DNA of 31,408 nucleotides from JBFXJF01 sp050175155 (GTDB lineage: Bacteria > Bacillota > Bacilli > Tepidibacillales > Tepidibacillaceae): NCBI GenBank assembly GCA_050175155.1, contig JBFXJF010000027.1, positions 1 through 31,408 of the forward strand, in the 5' to 3' direction. The notes under the pieces were generated by a model. It was not told the DNA's origin. It ran no database searches and worked only from the letters and a program-made list of their open reading frames with translations. Shown in pieces: positions 14,171 to 22,444 of the stretch. Position 1 is the first letter of the stretch. Each line of letters starts with the position of its first letter. A program made the translations under genes and the position numbers.

Positions 14171-14722
14171 ATGAAATATATAATAATGATAATTGCAATA
14201 CTGGTTATTTGGCTAATTGCAATGTACAATGGTCTTATAAAAAAGAAAAACTATATTAAAGAAGCATGGGCAACAATTGATGTTCAATTAAAAAGAAAAA
14301 CGAATATACTTACAAATTTAGTCGATACAATAAAAATGCAAACAAAGTACGAAAGCGAAACATTGGAAAAGATAGTTTCCATGAGAGTTAAAATGATGTC
14401 ATCATCAAAAGATGAAGCAATGACAGCCAATGACAAGGTTTCAAAAATGATACCTTCAATTATGGCTATTTCAGAAAGCTATCCGGAATTAAAATCAAAT
14501 CAGTCCTTTTTATATTTAATGGAAGACGTGAAGAATGTAGAAGATAAAATTGCATATGCAAGGACAAGGTATAATACAACTGTTACAAACTTTAATACAG
14601 CAATTCAATCATTTCCGGCTTCAATTTTAGCAAATATGTTAGGTTTCACTACAGAAAAAACATATGAAATAAGTGACGTAGAAAGAGAATATTCAGATAA
14701 TTTAAGAATCAGTGAGTTATAA
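14171..14722 (+). CDS. lemA: LemA family protein
   Basis: A 183-aa protein with one N-terminal membrane helix (about residues 2-19, IIMIIAILVIWLIAMYNGL) and a mostly helical remainder. The family signature is clear: the YNGLIKKKNYIKEAWATIDV motif directly after the helix, then LKRKTNILTNLVDTIK, and the RYNTTVTNFNTAIQSFPA segment ending near LGF. LemA proteins are repeatedly found beside HtpX or TPM-domain proteins and are thought to help membrane-protein quality control, although no biochemical activity is assigned. Here htpX is 92 nt downstream. The ribosome binding site is CCGGAGG. Confidence 0.9.
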   Translation: MKYIIMIIAILVIWLIAMYNGLIKKKNYIKEAWATIDVQLKRKTNILTNLVDTIKMQTKYESETLEKIVSMRVKMMSSSKDEAMTANDKVSKMIPSIMAISESYPELKSNQSFLYLMEDVKNVEDKIAYARTRYNTTVTNFNTAIQSFPASILANMLGFTTEKTYEISDVEREYSDNLRISEL

Positions 14723-14748
14723 TCTACCACCTCGTTGAAGCAGTGTGT

Positions 14749-14768
14749 AGAAACTGCAAGCAGTTTCT
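14749..14768 (+). other. Hairpin between lemA and htpX
   Basis: AGAAACTG and CAGTTTCT form a perfect 8-bp stem with a CAAG loop. There is no T-run, so an RNA processing or stability element is more likely than a terminator. Confidence 0.45.
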
Positions 14769-14814
14769 TGATACTTAAAGAAATATTAGAATTGAAAGAA
14801 TAGAAGGAGATATT

Positions 14815-15771
14815 ATGTCAGAAACAAAAAAGCCTGTTATCATATATGAGCATGTTAGAAAAAACCAAATAAAAACAGTTCTTTTAATAGTTTTTTATAT
14901 AATAATCATACTTATCATGTCATACACCATAGGATACTATACAGATAATATGGCTTTTGGAATTGGCATAGGTATATTTATAGTATGTATTCTAATGCCT
15001 GTTCAAATTTTTACAGGCACAAAAATGGTAGGTTCACGTACAAATTGGATGGAAGCAGATATGTCTAACCCTGACGAAAACCGGGTAGCAAATTTAGTTG
15101 AAGGTTTATCTATTGCCGCCGGCATTAAAAATACTCCTAAGTTATATATTATACACACAAATATACCAAATGCCTTTGCAGGAGGATTATCTCTTAAAAA
15201 TGCTTATATAGGAGTGACAACAGGTTTAATTGATATACTTGATGAACCAGAGATGGAGGGTGTTTTGGCTCATGAAATGTCACACATAATTCAAAGAGAT
15301 ATACTTGTTTCAACGGTATCAGTTTACCTTATGAGTGCAGCAATAGTATTAGGAACAATACTGTATAGAATGTCCAGATATAATGTAGTTTATGGCGGAA
15401 TAAATAGATCAAGGTCAAGAGATAATGAAAATGCAGCAGAAACTTTAGCATTGATAGCATTGGCAGGATTGGTTTTATCTTATGTTATAAGGTTTGTAGC
15501 ACAGCTTATAAATCTTGCAATATCAAGAAAAAGAGAATATATCGCTGACGCCAACGCAGTTAGGCTTTGCGGATATTCTGAAGGATTAGCTGATGCATTA
15601 GAAAAAATACAAAGTCATACACCTGAATATTCTAAAGAACAGGTTGATGATTTAGGCGGAGATGAGATGCTCGGTCTTTATATATTTAATCCTAAGCACT
15701 GGATATTACCGCTATTTTCAACACATCCCCCAATAGAAGAGCGAATAAGAATTTTGAGAAACATGTATTAA
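14815..15771 (+). CDS. htpX: HtpX-like membrane zinc metalloprotease (M48)
   Basis: Predicted membrane-embedded zinc protease that degrades damaged membrane proteins. The 318-aa protein has two N-terminal helices (about 20-62), the catalytic VLAHEMSHIIQRD (HEMSH at residues 153-157), two further helices, and the third zinc ligand in REYIADANAV (Glu at about 241). The C-terminal FSTHPPIEERIRIL is the usual M48 HtpX ending. It ends the pspA-lemA-htpX operon, making this a membrane surveillance set: PspA shields the membrane and HtpX clears it. Start after AGAAGGAG. Confidence 0.92.
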   Translation: MSETKKPVIIYEHVRKNQIKTVLLIVFYIIIILIMSYTIGYYTDNMAFGIGIGIFIVCILMPVQIFTGTKMVGSRTNWMEADMSNPDENRVANLVEGLSIAAGIKNTPKLYIIHTNIPNAFAGGLSLKNAYIGVTTGLIDILDEPEMEGVLAHEMSHIIQRDILVSTVSVYLMSAAIVLGTILYRMSRYNVVYGGINRSRSRDNENAAETLALIALAGLVLSYVIRFVAQLINLAISRKREYIADANAVRLCGYSEGLADALEKIQSHTPEYSKEQVDDLGGDEMLGLYIFNPKHWILPLFSTHPPIEERIRILRNMY

Positions 15772-15851
15772 ATATACAAAATTAACGATGTTCTTCTTAA
15801 AGCTAAAAGAAAGAGTTTCAAAAATATCAATGCTTATAGGAAGGGCATTAA

Positions 15852-15968
15852 AAGTTAGAAACAAGTAATGAAGCTGTTGCGATCGGATTTTTAGAAGTTA
15901 GTGTTTTAGAGGACGGAAGTGGTGTTCCAATAAGTGATGCAGAAGTAAATATATATAAATATGGTTAA
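15852..15968 (+). pseudogene. Internally deleted third copy of the surface-type beta protein
   Basis: The frame KLETSNEAVAIGFLEV, then GVPISDAEVNIYKYG-stop, matches the first third of the 30496 protein. It then jumps at ATATATAAATATGG into what is the 3' flank of the other copies. The start codon, the first roughly 15 codons and the last 100 are gone. Its terminator (15989) is kept. Confidence 0.8.
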
Positions 15969-15988
15969 TAAAATGAATATATGAAATG

Positions 15989-16019
15989 AAAAATAAGATC
16001 TGCTTAAGGTCTTATTTTT
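15989..16019 (+). terminator. Terminator of the deleted surface-type copy
   Basis: AAAAATAAGATC (15989-16000) pairs with GGTCTTATTTTT (16008-16019) with one G-U pair. Homologous to the hairpin at 6017. Confidence 0.8.
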
Positions 16020-16066
16020 TAAAAATTTTGATAAGATGTTATAGGCAATTTAGAGTACCTGACATA

Positions 16067-16095
16067 TTGTATTTTAACTCTGAATATGATACCAT
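16067..16095 (+). promoter_or_regulatory. Promoter of the second GGDEF gene
   Basis: TTGTAT (16067-16072), 17 nt, TACCAT (16090-16095). Same arrangement as at 210-238. Confidence 0.5.
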
Positions 16096-16143
16096 AAAAA
16101 TAAATACTTTTTAAAGTAGTATCAAAGAAAGGAACATTGCTAT

Positions 16144-16833
16144 ATGAAACTATCCTTCAAATCTAGTTTGCTTCTTAGTATGCTTGCAATCGGAATTGCA
16201 TATGGATTAATTTACCATCTTATAATAATGCCTCTAATTGGTAATGAGTTGCTGCATTGTTTAGTACAAGGTATTATTTTTGGGTTAATAAACTATTTTA
16301 TATCAATAAGTATATATAGAAAATATCATGAATTACAAAATGCTAATAAATTGTTAAATAAAAATCTTAATATAGATAAATTAACTGGTTTATTAAATAG
16401 GTGTGCTTTTGATACTAATATTCAGGAGTTTTGCTCTAATAATACATATTCTATTATATTTATAGATGTTGATAATTTTAGAACGTTTAACAATAAGTTT
16501 GGGCATCAAACAGGTGATATGGTTTTGCAAAAGGTAAGTAATGTAATAAGAAACTCCGTAAGAGCAAGTGATATGGTTTACAGATATGGAGGTGAGGAAA
16601 TAGTTATTTTATTAAAAGATTGTGATAAAAAAATAGCGTTAGAAATTGCTGAAAAAATGAGAATTAACATAAATAAATTGGATAATATCCCCTATCCTGC
16701 CATAACTATATCTTTGGGAATAGCAAGTTATCCTGAGGATGGAACTGAAATTGAAAATATTATAAAGGCAAGTGATAATGCCCTTTTAAAAGCAAAAGAA
16801 TTAGGTAAAAATCAAAGCTGTGTGTTTTCTTAA
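16144..16833 (+). CDS. Membrane-anchored GGDEF diguanylate cyclase (copy 2)
   Basis: A 229-aa near-duplicate of the protein at 308, with the same two membrane segments and intact catalytic motifs: FIDVDNF, RASD inhibitory site and GGEEI. It ends seven residues earlier, because TCT-TAA replaces TCT-AAA-TTA. Differences are spread through the protein (for example KLTGLLNRC for ELTGLLNRR), so this is not a very recent copy, and both appear to be kept under selection. It is followed by a tandem-repeat promoter and the second intact csp gene. Confidence 0.9.
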   Translation: MKLSFKSSLLLSMLAIGIAYGLIYHLIIMPLIGNELLHCLVQGIIFGLINYFISISIYRKYHELQNANKLLNKNLNIDKLTGLLNRCAFDTNIQEFCSNNTYSIIFIDVDNFRTFNNKFGHQTGDMVLQKVSNVIRNSVRASDMVYRYGGEEIVILLKDCDKKIALEIAEKMRININKLDNIPYPAITISLGIASYPEDGTEIENIIKASDNALLKAKELGKNQSCVFS

Positions 16834-16864
16834 TCAGTAAAAATAATTTATTAAATAACCCGTG

Positions 16865-16897
16865 CTTCACAAGTTCTCCATAGTTATATTGTAAATT
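16865..16897 (+). promoter_or_regulatory. Tandem 11-bp repeat promoter, site 2 (upstream of csp copy 2)
   Basis: CTTCACAAGTT (16865-16875), CTCCATAGTTA (16876-16886), a 5-nt gap and TAAATT (16892-16897). The csp start codon is 180 nt further on. The leader between holds a GCTTTC/GAAAGC hairpin and a 19-codon ORF at 16936-16995 of unknown meaning. Confidence 0.6.
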
Positions 16898-17076
16898 CTA
16901 CTATATAAATAAAGCTTTCAAACAAAGAAAGCATAATGGAGTATTTACATCGTTGCCATTTATATCAAAAGTTAGTCCAGGTGCTAGCAGAATAAATTAA
17001 AAATTAGGTATAAAATCCTTTGAATTTCAAATAATATTTATATATTAAAAATATAAAATATAAAGGAGAAATTTAA

Positions 17077-17424
17077 ATGGGTATGGTAACAAATAATCAT
17101 ATGCAAGCATGCATAGATGCTTGCAATAAATGTGCGCAGGCTTGTTTTGAATGCTTTAATGCATGCTTAAATGAACCTGATCTAAGCGCAAGAAAAAGCT
17201 GTGTAAAAATGCTGGTAGAATGTGCTATAATGTGTCAAATGTCAGCTGCAACAATGTCAATGGGAGGCAGCTTCACTGCAGAACATTGTCAGATGTGTGC
17301 TAAGGTTTGTGAGAAATGTGCAGAAGAATGTGCTGTGTTTAAAGATGATCATTGCAAAAAGTGTGCAGATACTTGCCGTATGTGTGCAGATGAATGTAAA
17401 AAAATGGCTGGCGCTTTAGTATAA
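17077..17424 (+). CDS. Cytosolic four-helix copper-storage protein, Csp3-like (DUF326), copy 2
   Basis: A 115-aa paralogue of the protein at 3370, also with 19 Cys in the same CxxC and CxxxC register (ACIDAC, KCAQACFECFNAC, KVCEKC, KCADTC, RMCADEC) and no export signal. It should store Cu(I) in the cytosol. It shares a conserved upstream block (TATAAAATCCTTTGA near 17009) with copy 1, here uninterrupted by the MITE-like element, and has the good ribosome binding site AAAGGAG. A tandem-repeat promoter lies further upstream, so this copy, not copy 1, may be under that stress regulator. Its ending (GALV) and terminator match the fragment at 1165. Confidence 0.85.
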   Translation: MGMVTNNHMQACIDACNKCAQACFECFNACLNEPDLSARKSCVKMLVECAIMCQMSAATMSMGGSFTAEHCQMCAKVCEKCAEECAVFKDDHCKKCADTCRMCADECKKMAGALV

Positions 17425-17434
17425 TCATTTTATG

Positions 17435-17480
17435 CTCTTGGTTAATTCTTGGTTATATATAATTAATCAAGAGCTTTTTT
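17435..17480 (+). terminator. Terminator of csp copy 2
   Basis: CTCTTGGTTAATT (17435-17447) pairs with AATTAATCAAGAG (17461-17473) with one G-U pair, then CTTTTTTT. Homologous to the terminator at 1289. Confidence 0.85.
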
Positions 17481-17508
17481 TATATAAATTGAATTTCGGG
17501 AGTATTTG

Positions 17509-18129
17509 ATGGATAATAATGAGAAAATTCGAAGAAGATATGACAGAGCTTCAAATTTCTATGATTTTTTTGAACAACCAATGGAAATTATGACATTGAA
17601 AAAATGGCGATATGAAGTTATGAAAGAATTGTATGGAAATGTTCTCGAAATAGGAGTTGGCACTGGTAAAAACATACAGTATTATCCTGATAATATAAGT
17701 GTTACTGCCATTGATTTTAGTGAAAATATGTTAGCCAAGGCTAGAGAAAAGGCTGAAAAATATAATAAAAAAGTAAATTTGTTGCATATGGATGCTCAAT
17801 GTATGGAATTTCATGATAATTATTTTGATTGTGTATTTACAACATGTGTTTTTTGTTCAGTTCCGGATCCTGTTAAAGGTTTAAAGGAGATAAAACGTGT
17901 TTGTAAGTCTAACGGTAAAATTGTTATGATTGAGCATGAAAGAAGTGAAAATAAAGTAATTGGACTTTTAATGGATATATTTAATCCAATAACACTAAAT
18001 TTATACGGAGCAAATATAAACAGAAAAACTGTAGATAATATCAAGAAAGCTGGCTTTACAAAGATAGAAGTGACTAATTTAAAAGGTGATATATTAAAGA
18101 AAATTATAATTAATGACTTTAAGAATTAA
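17509..18129 (+). CDS. Class I SAM-dependent methyltransferase (UbiE/METTL7-like)
   Basis: Predicted small-molecule or lipid methyltransferase of about 206 aa. The SAM-binding motif I is VLEIGVGTGKN (residues 45-55), motif II acidic residue lies in TAIDFSENML (66-75), and later come CVFCSVPDPVKGLKEIKRV (113-131) and MIEHERS (140-146). The CSVPDP...EIKRV...EH layout is that of the UbiE and METTL7-like group; the latter includes thiol methyltransferases, so a thiol or metalloid substrate is possible but not shown. It has an ATG at 17509 after CGGGAG; a TTG one codon earlier is less likely. It is 15 nt before the SHOCT gene and probably shares a transcript. Confidence 0.82.
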   Translation: MDNNEKIRRRYDRASNFYDFFEQPMEIMTLKKWRYEVMKELYGNVLEIGVGTGKNIQYYPDNISVTAIDFSENMLAKAREKAEKYNKKVNLLHMDAQCMEFHDNYFDCVFTTCVFCSVPDPVKGLKEIKRVCKSNGKIVMIEHERSENKVIGLLMDIFNPITLNLYGANINRKTVDNIKKAGFTKIEVTNLKGDILKKIIINDFKN

Positions 18130-18144
18130 TGGAGGTGTGATTTT

Positions 18145-18378
18145 ATGATGGGTTATGGTTATGGAATGATGGGATATGGTTGGGGCTGGTTCATGATGAT
18201 AGGAGTAGTTGTTTTAACCGTATTAGGAATTGTAGCTCTGATTAGTTATCTTCAGAATTCAAATAAGAGTAGTAATCATTCAAGCAATAGTGCTTTAAAT
18301 ATTTTAAATGAAAGATATGCTAGAGGAGAAATCACTGAAGATGAATATAATCAAAAAAAATTACTAATAAAAAAGTAA
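18145..18378 (+). CDS. Small SHOCT-domain membrane protein
   Basis: A 77-aa protein with a Gly/Tyr/Met-rich start (MMGYGYGMMGYGWGWF), one membrane helix (about 15-36), a Ser/Asn linker and a C-terminal SHOCT domain, ALNILNERYARGEITEDEYN (residues 50-69). SHOCT is a short oligomerisation motif. Proteins with this GYG-helix-SHOCT layout are common next to copper and heavy-metal genes, which fits this neighbourhood. The Met-rich, periplasm-facing start could bind Cu(I), but that is inference. Ribosome binding site GGAGGTG. Confidence 0.8.
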   Translation: MMGYGYGMMGYGWGWFMMIGVVVLTVLGIVALISYLQNSNKSSNHSSNSALNILNERYARGEITEDEYNQKKLLIKK

Positions 18379-18397
18379 TTTAATATATAAATTATAA

Positions 18398-18443
18398 CCC
18401 CTTATACTAATAAATCAAAATTAGTTATAAGGGGTATCTTTTT
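18398..18443 (+). terminator. Terminator after the SHOCT gene
   Basis: CCCCTTATACTAAT (18398-18411) pairs with 18420-18434 with a single bulged T, followed by TATCTTTTT. It lies between the SHOCT gene and the convergent mrp fragment. Confidence 0.85.
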
Positions 18444-18454
18444 AGTTTGATGTA

Positions 18455-18751
18455 TTATTTTTTCATATTCTTTTCCAATATTTCCGCAATATCATTAAAC
18501 ATACTGTTATCATAAAATTCAATTAATCCGTTATCAACAGCTAAAGCAATTTTATGGTCAATTGGAAGCTTTGCCAAAACCTTAATATAATGCTTATTAG
18601 CTATTTCTTCAATATGGCTGTCTCCAAAAATATGATGTTCTTTATTGCAATCAGGGCATTTGAAATATGACATATTCTCAATCAAGCCAATGATTGGAAC
18701 ATCCATCATTTTTGCCATTTTAACTGCTTTAGACACAATCATGGAAACTAA
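18455..18751 (-). pseudogene. C-terminal fragment of an Mrp/NBP35 P-loop ATPase
   Basis: Mrp proteins carry and deliver iron-sulfur clusters. The surviving 95+ codons show LVSMIVSKAVKMAKMMDVPI, then IENMSYFKCPDCNKEHHIFG with the CxxC cluster site, then the conserved VLAKLPIDHKIALAVDNG. The homology reaches back to the LVS before the first Met, at 18751, and then stops. The P-loop and the first roughly 180 residues are missing, so no ATPase activity is possible. At 18752 an unrelated gene begins on the other strand. Confidence 0.85.
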
Positions 18752-18970
18752 TTTGCACTAATGATCGTAGGATTCCTTATTCAGTGGCCGACAATTATTA
18801 CTTTGATAATGGCACCAATTCTGCTCATTATGTATACTAAACTTGCAAAAAAAGAAGAAAAGAAGATGGTGGAGCTTTTTGGTGATAAATATGTAGAATA
18901 TCGTAAGCGGGTACCAGCATTTATTCCAATACGATTGAGACATAAGGTAGGTGATTTTAATGAGTTATAG
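18752..18970 (+). pseudogene. C-terminal fragment of an isoprenylcysteine methyltransferase-family gene
   Basis: The frame FALMIVGFLIQWPTIITLIM, then KEEKKMVELFGDKYVEYRKR and VPAFIPIRL, is the end of an ICMT-family membrane methyltransferase (PEMT/ICMT type). The conserved EExxMxxxFGDxYxxYxxRVPxFIP is clear. The 5' two thirds with the RHPxY/P motif are missing, and an in-frame stop lies just before the homology. Its last codons overlap the next gene by 11 nt, an arrangement probably inherited from the original operon. Confidence 0.82.
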
Positions 18971-19550
18971 AAAAATGAATGGATTTACAAGGTTGATTAC
19001 TGTTGTTGCAGTTCTAGTATTTGTATTGACTTTAATCATAGGTCTTACATCTTTTCTTTCAGGCAGCAATGAGAAAAAAGTATCTAATGAAAAAGTAGCT
19101 GAAGAAAATATATCTGTACAGCAAAATGAGGAAGAACCTGTTGAGCAAACCCAGTCAGATGGTTCTGATAATGCAGTAAAATATATGACTATCAGTCAAA
19201 ATGGGAATATTGATATTTTCGTAAATTATTTAAACCCTTCGATAGGGTCTAAAGATGTGCTAACATTTGAAGTTTCACTGGGAACACATTCTGTTAGCTT
19301 ATCAAAGTACAAGGATATAAGAAAATATGTAGAGCTAGTAACAGACACCGAAATTGTAGTAAGTGAAGGATTTGAATGGGAATTGCAAAATGCAGAAGAC
19401 CACCATATCAGCGGTTTATTGAAAATAAAAAATGATATTGATGGAAAATCAATTGTCAGAGAGGATACAAAATCATTTAAACTGGTATTTAAGAACATTC
19501 CGGATACAAGTGAAAGAGAGCACATATACGAAGGAGAAAAGCTTAAATAA
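18960..19550 (+). CDS. Membrane-anchored extracellular protein of unknown function
   Basis: A 196-aa protein with an N-terminal membrane helix (about residues 9-30, LITVVAVLVFVLTLIIGLTS), a Glu/Gln-rich linker and an extracellular beta-rich domain. The segments DIFVNYLNPSI, LTFEVSLGTHSVSLSKYKD, EWELQNAEDHHISGLLKI and KSFKLVFKNI recall, from memory, a family of secreted proteins with a 'FxVxLxTHSVDLSxYDL...HHxxGxLxF' pattern; I cannot name its function. The DHH pair could bind metal. The ATG at 18960 follows AAGGTAGGTG and overlaps the ICMT fragment end. An in-frame GTG at 18951 is less likely. Confidence 0.72.
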   Translation: MSYRKMNGFTRLITVVAVLVFVLTLIIGLTSFLSGSNEKKVSNEKVAEENISVQQNEEEPVEQTQSDGSDNAVKYMTISQNGNIDIFVNYLNPSIGSKDVLTFEVSLGTHSVSLSKYKDIRKYVELVTDTEIVVSEGFEWELQNAEDHHISGLLKIKNDIDGKSIVREDTKSFKLVFKNIPDTSEREHIYEGEKLK

Positions 19551-19577
19551 TGAGTAAGAAAGATAAGGGGTGATTAT

Positions 19578-19628
19578 ATGTTTACGTCCATCTATATGGC
19601 AATTGTAATTAATAGCAATTCAATATAA
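19578..19628 (+). pseudogene. Possible start of a lost gene
   Basis: AAGGGGTG and a 16-codon ORF (MFTSIYMAIVI...) follow the preceding gene by 27 nt, as if a next operon gene had been truncated shortly after its start. The remainder to 19694 contains no recognisable sequence. Confidence 0.35.
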
Positions 19629-19694
19629 CTTCATTAATTGTATCCGGAATCTGCTGAAAACTTTACAAGGTTAAGAATAAATAATTATAGGATG

Positions 19695-19727
19695 TATCAT
19701 AACTTCTCCATAATTGAATGATATATT
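19695..19727 (+). promoter_or_regulatory. Tandem 11-bp repeat promoter, site 3
   Basis: TATCATAACTT (19695-19705), CTCCATAATTG (19706-19716), a 5-nt gap and TATATT (19722-19727). It lies 62 nt before the start codon of the MFS/spermidine-synthase-like pseudogene, the same distance as at pspA. Confidence 0.68.
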
Positions 19728-19789
19728 TATTAAAACTTAGAACTAGTGATATCTAGTTCTTTTTATAATAATTTAACGGAGGTTTAATA

Positions 19790-21984
19790 TGAGTAATATT
19801 ATTCATATTGATTTTAAATCAAAAAAGACAATCTATTTATACCTTTCTGTATTTTTGACAACTATGGCTTTTTTATATATGAGACGCTACTTACAAGGTT
19901 ATTTTCAACACTATTATCACCAGGTTTAGTTTTTATTATAGTATCCATGGCTATTCTTGGCAGTGGCATTGGAGCTATTTTAACATATAAGTATATAAAT
20001 ATAGATAATTCTATAAAGTTGCTAACAAGGACTTCAATTTTAATGCCTATAATATTTATTACAGTTATATCAATTATGTATTTTCTGCCTTTTAATCCAA
20101 CTGTATCAATTTATTTACCAGCTTCAATTTTACCATTCATAACAGGTGGTATTATAACTTCAATTGTATTTAAGGAAATGGCTAGCCAAAGTAGTAAATT
20201 ATATTTATTAGATTTGCAGTAAGTATCAGCTTATACTGTAAAAAAAAGAAATCATTAATAATATCTTCAGTCTTTTTGATTTTAATGAGTGTACTATTTA
20301 TTAATAACCGTCTTATAGAAGACATTGAAAATAAATTTTATGCTTACTTCACAAATCCTGGGAAACTAGTAGGAAGCTATAAAGAAACAGCTGGAAACAC
20401 TGAAATTATTTTTTCTAATTGGGATGCCTTATCTAGAACAGATGTTATTAAGGTTGAAGGAAGAGATGAATTGTTGATTGCTACAGATGGAGGTGCTGCT
20501 GCACCTATTATTAAATTTAACGAGGATTTAAAATCAGTTGAACATTTAAGGTTTGATGCAAATTATATACCATTTGCATTTGGAGAAAATGATAGTTCCC
20601 TTGTTATTGGGTCAGGTGGAGGAAATGACGTACTTTATGCGCTGTTAGGGGGTAATAAAAATATTGATGCAGTAGAAATAAATCCATCAACTATAGAAGC
20701 AGTCAATAAATTCAAAGAATTTAGCGGCGACATATATAATTATCCTGGTGTTAATTTGTATGTTCAAGATGGAAGATATTTTATTGAAAACAATAGAGAA
20801 AAATATGATAATATATATCTTTCAAAGGTTATGACAAATTCTATTGAAAATACAATGTATTCATTGGCTGAGTACTATATATATACTGAGGAAGCAGTAA
20901 ATCAGTATTTTGATCATTTAACTGATAATGGAAAATTAACCTTTGTAGCGCATAATACATTTGATTTAACAAAAGTGATTAATACCGGTATAAAAGTGCT
21001 ATTGGACAAAGGAATTAAGGAAGAAGATGTTAATAGTTATTTTATTATAATTAACGGGGCTAGAAGAGGTCAAAATAGTGCTCATGGCAGTATTTCAATG
21101 CCAGTAGTAATTTTTAAGAACACACCTTTTAGTTCTTCAGAATTAAATTCAATTGTAACTATGTCTGAATCTCAATATAGAGATATAATCCAAATGCCCG
21201 GTTATGAAATTGAACCATATAAGTCATTACGGGAGGGAAAGATTAATTTTGAACAGTTGATAAGCGGTTTCGGACATAATGCAAATCCTATTACAGATAA
21301 TAAGCCGTTTTTTTACAACTATACTAAGCTTATTCCTTTAGAAATGTTTTTAATATTGACAGTTATTTTAGTATTTACAGTATATATTAAAAAGAAATAT
21401 ATTATAAGCTTAGAAAATAAAAAAGCTTCATTATATTTTGGAGCATTGGGTGTAGCGTATATGTTAGTAGAGATACCGCTAATACAAAAGACAGTATTGT
21501 ATTTTGGGAGCTCCACTATTGCTTTTAGTTTTATAATATTTAGTTTATTATTGAGCAGTGGGATTGGCAGTTTGGTAAGCGGAAGTAAAATGATTGAAAA
21601 ATCAACAAAAAAAACACTCATTTCATTCTTTTATCAGGTGTTATGGTTATATTAATTCAATTTAAATTAAGTGATATTTTACTCTTAACAAACAACTTGA
21701 GTTTAACTTATAAACTATTAGTTATATTTATATATTTATTTCCAATGGGATTTTTCATGGGGATGGCATATCCTTCTGGGATTAAAAAAGTGAACAGTCT
21801 ATATAAACAGGAAAGTTTAGTTCCTCTTATGATTGCGATAAACGGGATTTTTTCTGTATTTGGATCTACATTAGCAGTAGCTATTTCTATGATGTTTGGT
21901 TTTAGTGCTACAATATATTTAGGGGCATCCGTTTATTTAATGCTATATATTTTAAACCCATTGAAAGTTTTTAATAATTACTGA
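19790..21984 (+). pseudogene. MFS-type transporter fused to a spermidine-synthase-like domain, frameshifted
   Basis: One gene broken in at least three places. It starts at ATG 19790 after ACGGAGG (MSNIIHIDFKSKKTIYLYLS). A frameshift near 19879 separates LTTMAFL from the continuing YETLLTRLFSTLLSPGLVFI. At about 20215 both a shift and a loss of sequence occur, because several expected helices between LYLLDLQ and KKKSLIISSVF are missing. A last shift near 21635 splits the final helices. The middle 459-codon part holds the spermidine-synthase-like Rossmann domain: SLVIGSGGGNDVLYALLGG, then DAVEINPSTI and VQDGRYFIENN. The aminopropyltransferase-like fold with membrane helices on both sides identifies the family; its substrate is unknown. 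Confidence 0.8.
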
Positions 21985-22029
21985 AAATGATATTTAAATA
22001 AGAATTCATATAATAAAAATATTTGTAAT

Positions 22030-22072
22030 AAAAAATCAATAATACGAGTAATATTAGATTTATTGATTTTTT
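22030..22072 (+). terminator. Terminator after the MFS/spermidine-synthase pseudogene
   Basis: AAAAAATCAATAA (22030-22042) pairs with TTATTGATTTTTT (22060-22072), a perfect 13-bp stem with an A/T-rich flank on each side. Confidence 0.75.
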
Positions 22073-22146
22073 TATGGAAAAATGCATCATGATACTATAT
22101 AATATTTAAATAAGAGCTAACAAATATGAGTATTTGGAGGAATATT

Positions 22147-22416
22147 ATGAAGATAAAAGTCTGTGTAGGTTCATGCTGTACATTGCTGGGTTCAATGAGA
22201 ATTTTAGATCAGATTGATGATTTAAAGGATATTATAAATAATGATGCCGACAACTATAGCGATGAAGAATTGGAAGTAGAAGTAATTAAGTGTTTAGGAT
22301 TTTGCAAAGATAAGATAGAACAGGCAGCACCTGTAGTAGTTATAGATGACGAGACTATGTTTAACGCAACAGGTCAGACTGTCATGGAGAAGATTGTTAA
22401 TAAAATGAGAAAGTGA
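22147..22416 (+). CDS. Thioredoxin-like [2Fe-2S] ferredoxin (NuoE/HydC type)
   Basis: An 89-aa protein with four Cys placed as in the thioredoxin-like 2Fe-2S proteins (NuoE, HndA, HydC): CVGSC near the N-terminus and CLGFC about 50 residues later, then a PVVVIDD strand. It should carry one 2Fe-2S cluster and pass electrons to or from the hydrogenase encoded 28 nt downstream. The start is ATG 22147 after TTGGAGG; an in-frame ATG at 22126 lies upstream of the ribosome binding site. It lacks the long N-terminal helix region of full NuoE subunits. A TATAAT at 22098 is a probable -10 box, though without a convincing -35. Confidence 0.8.
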   Translation: MKIKVCVGSCCTLLGSMRILDQIDDLKDIINNDADNYSDEELEVEVIKCLGFCKDKIEQAAPVVVIDDETMFNATGQTVMEKIVNKMRK

Positions 22417-22444
22417 CAGAAAGAAACTTGGAGGACTAATTTTT

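Noticed and set aside
16936..16995. 19-codon ORF in the csp copy 2 leader as a leader peptide
   Set aside because: No convincing ribosome binding site, no counterpart upstream of copy 1 and no run of regulatory codons.
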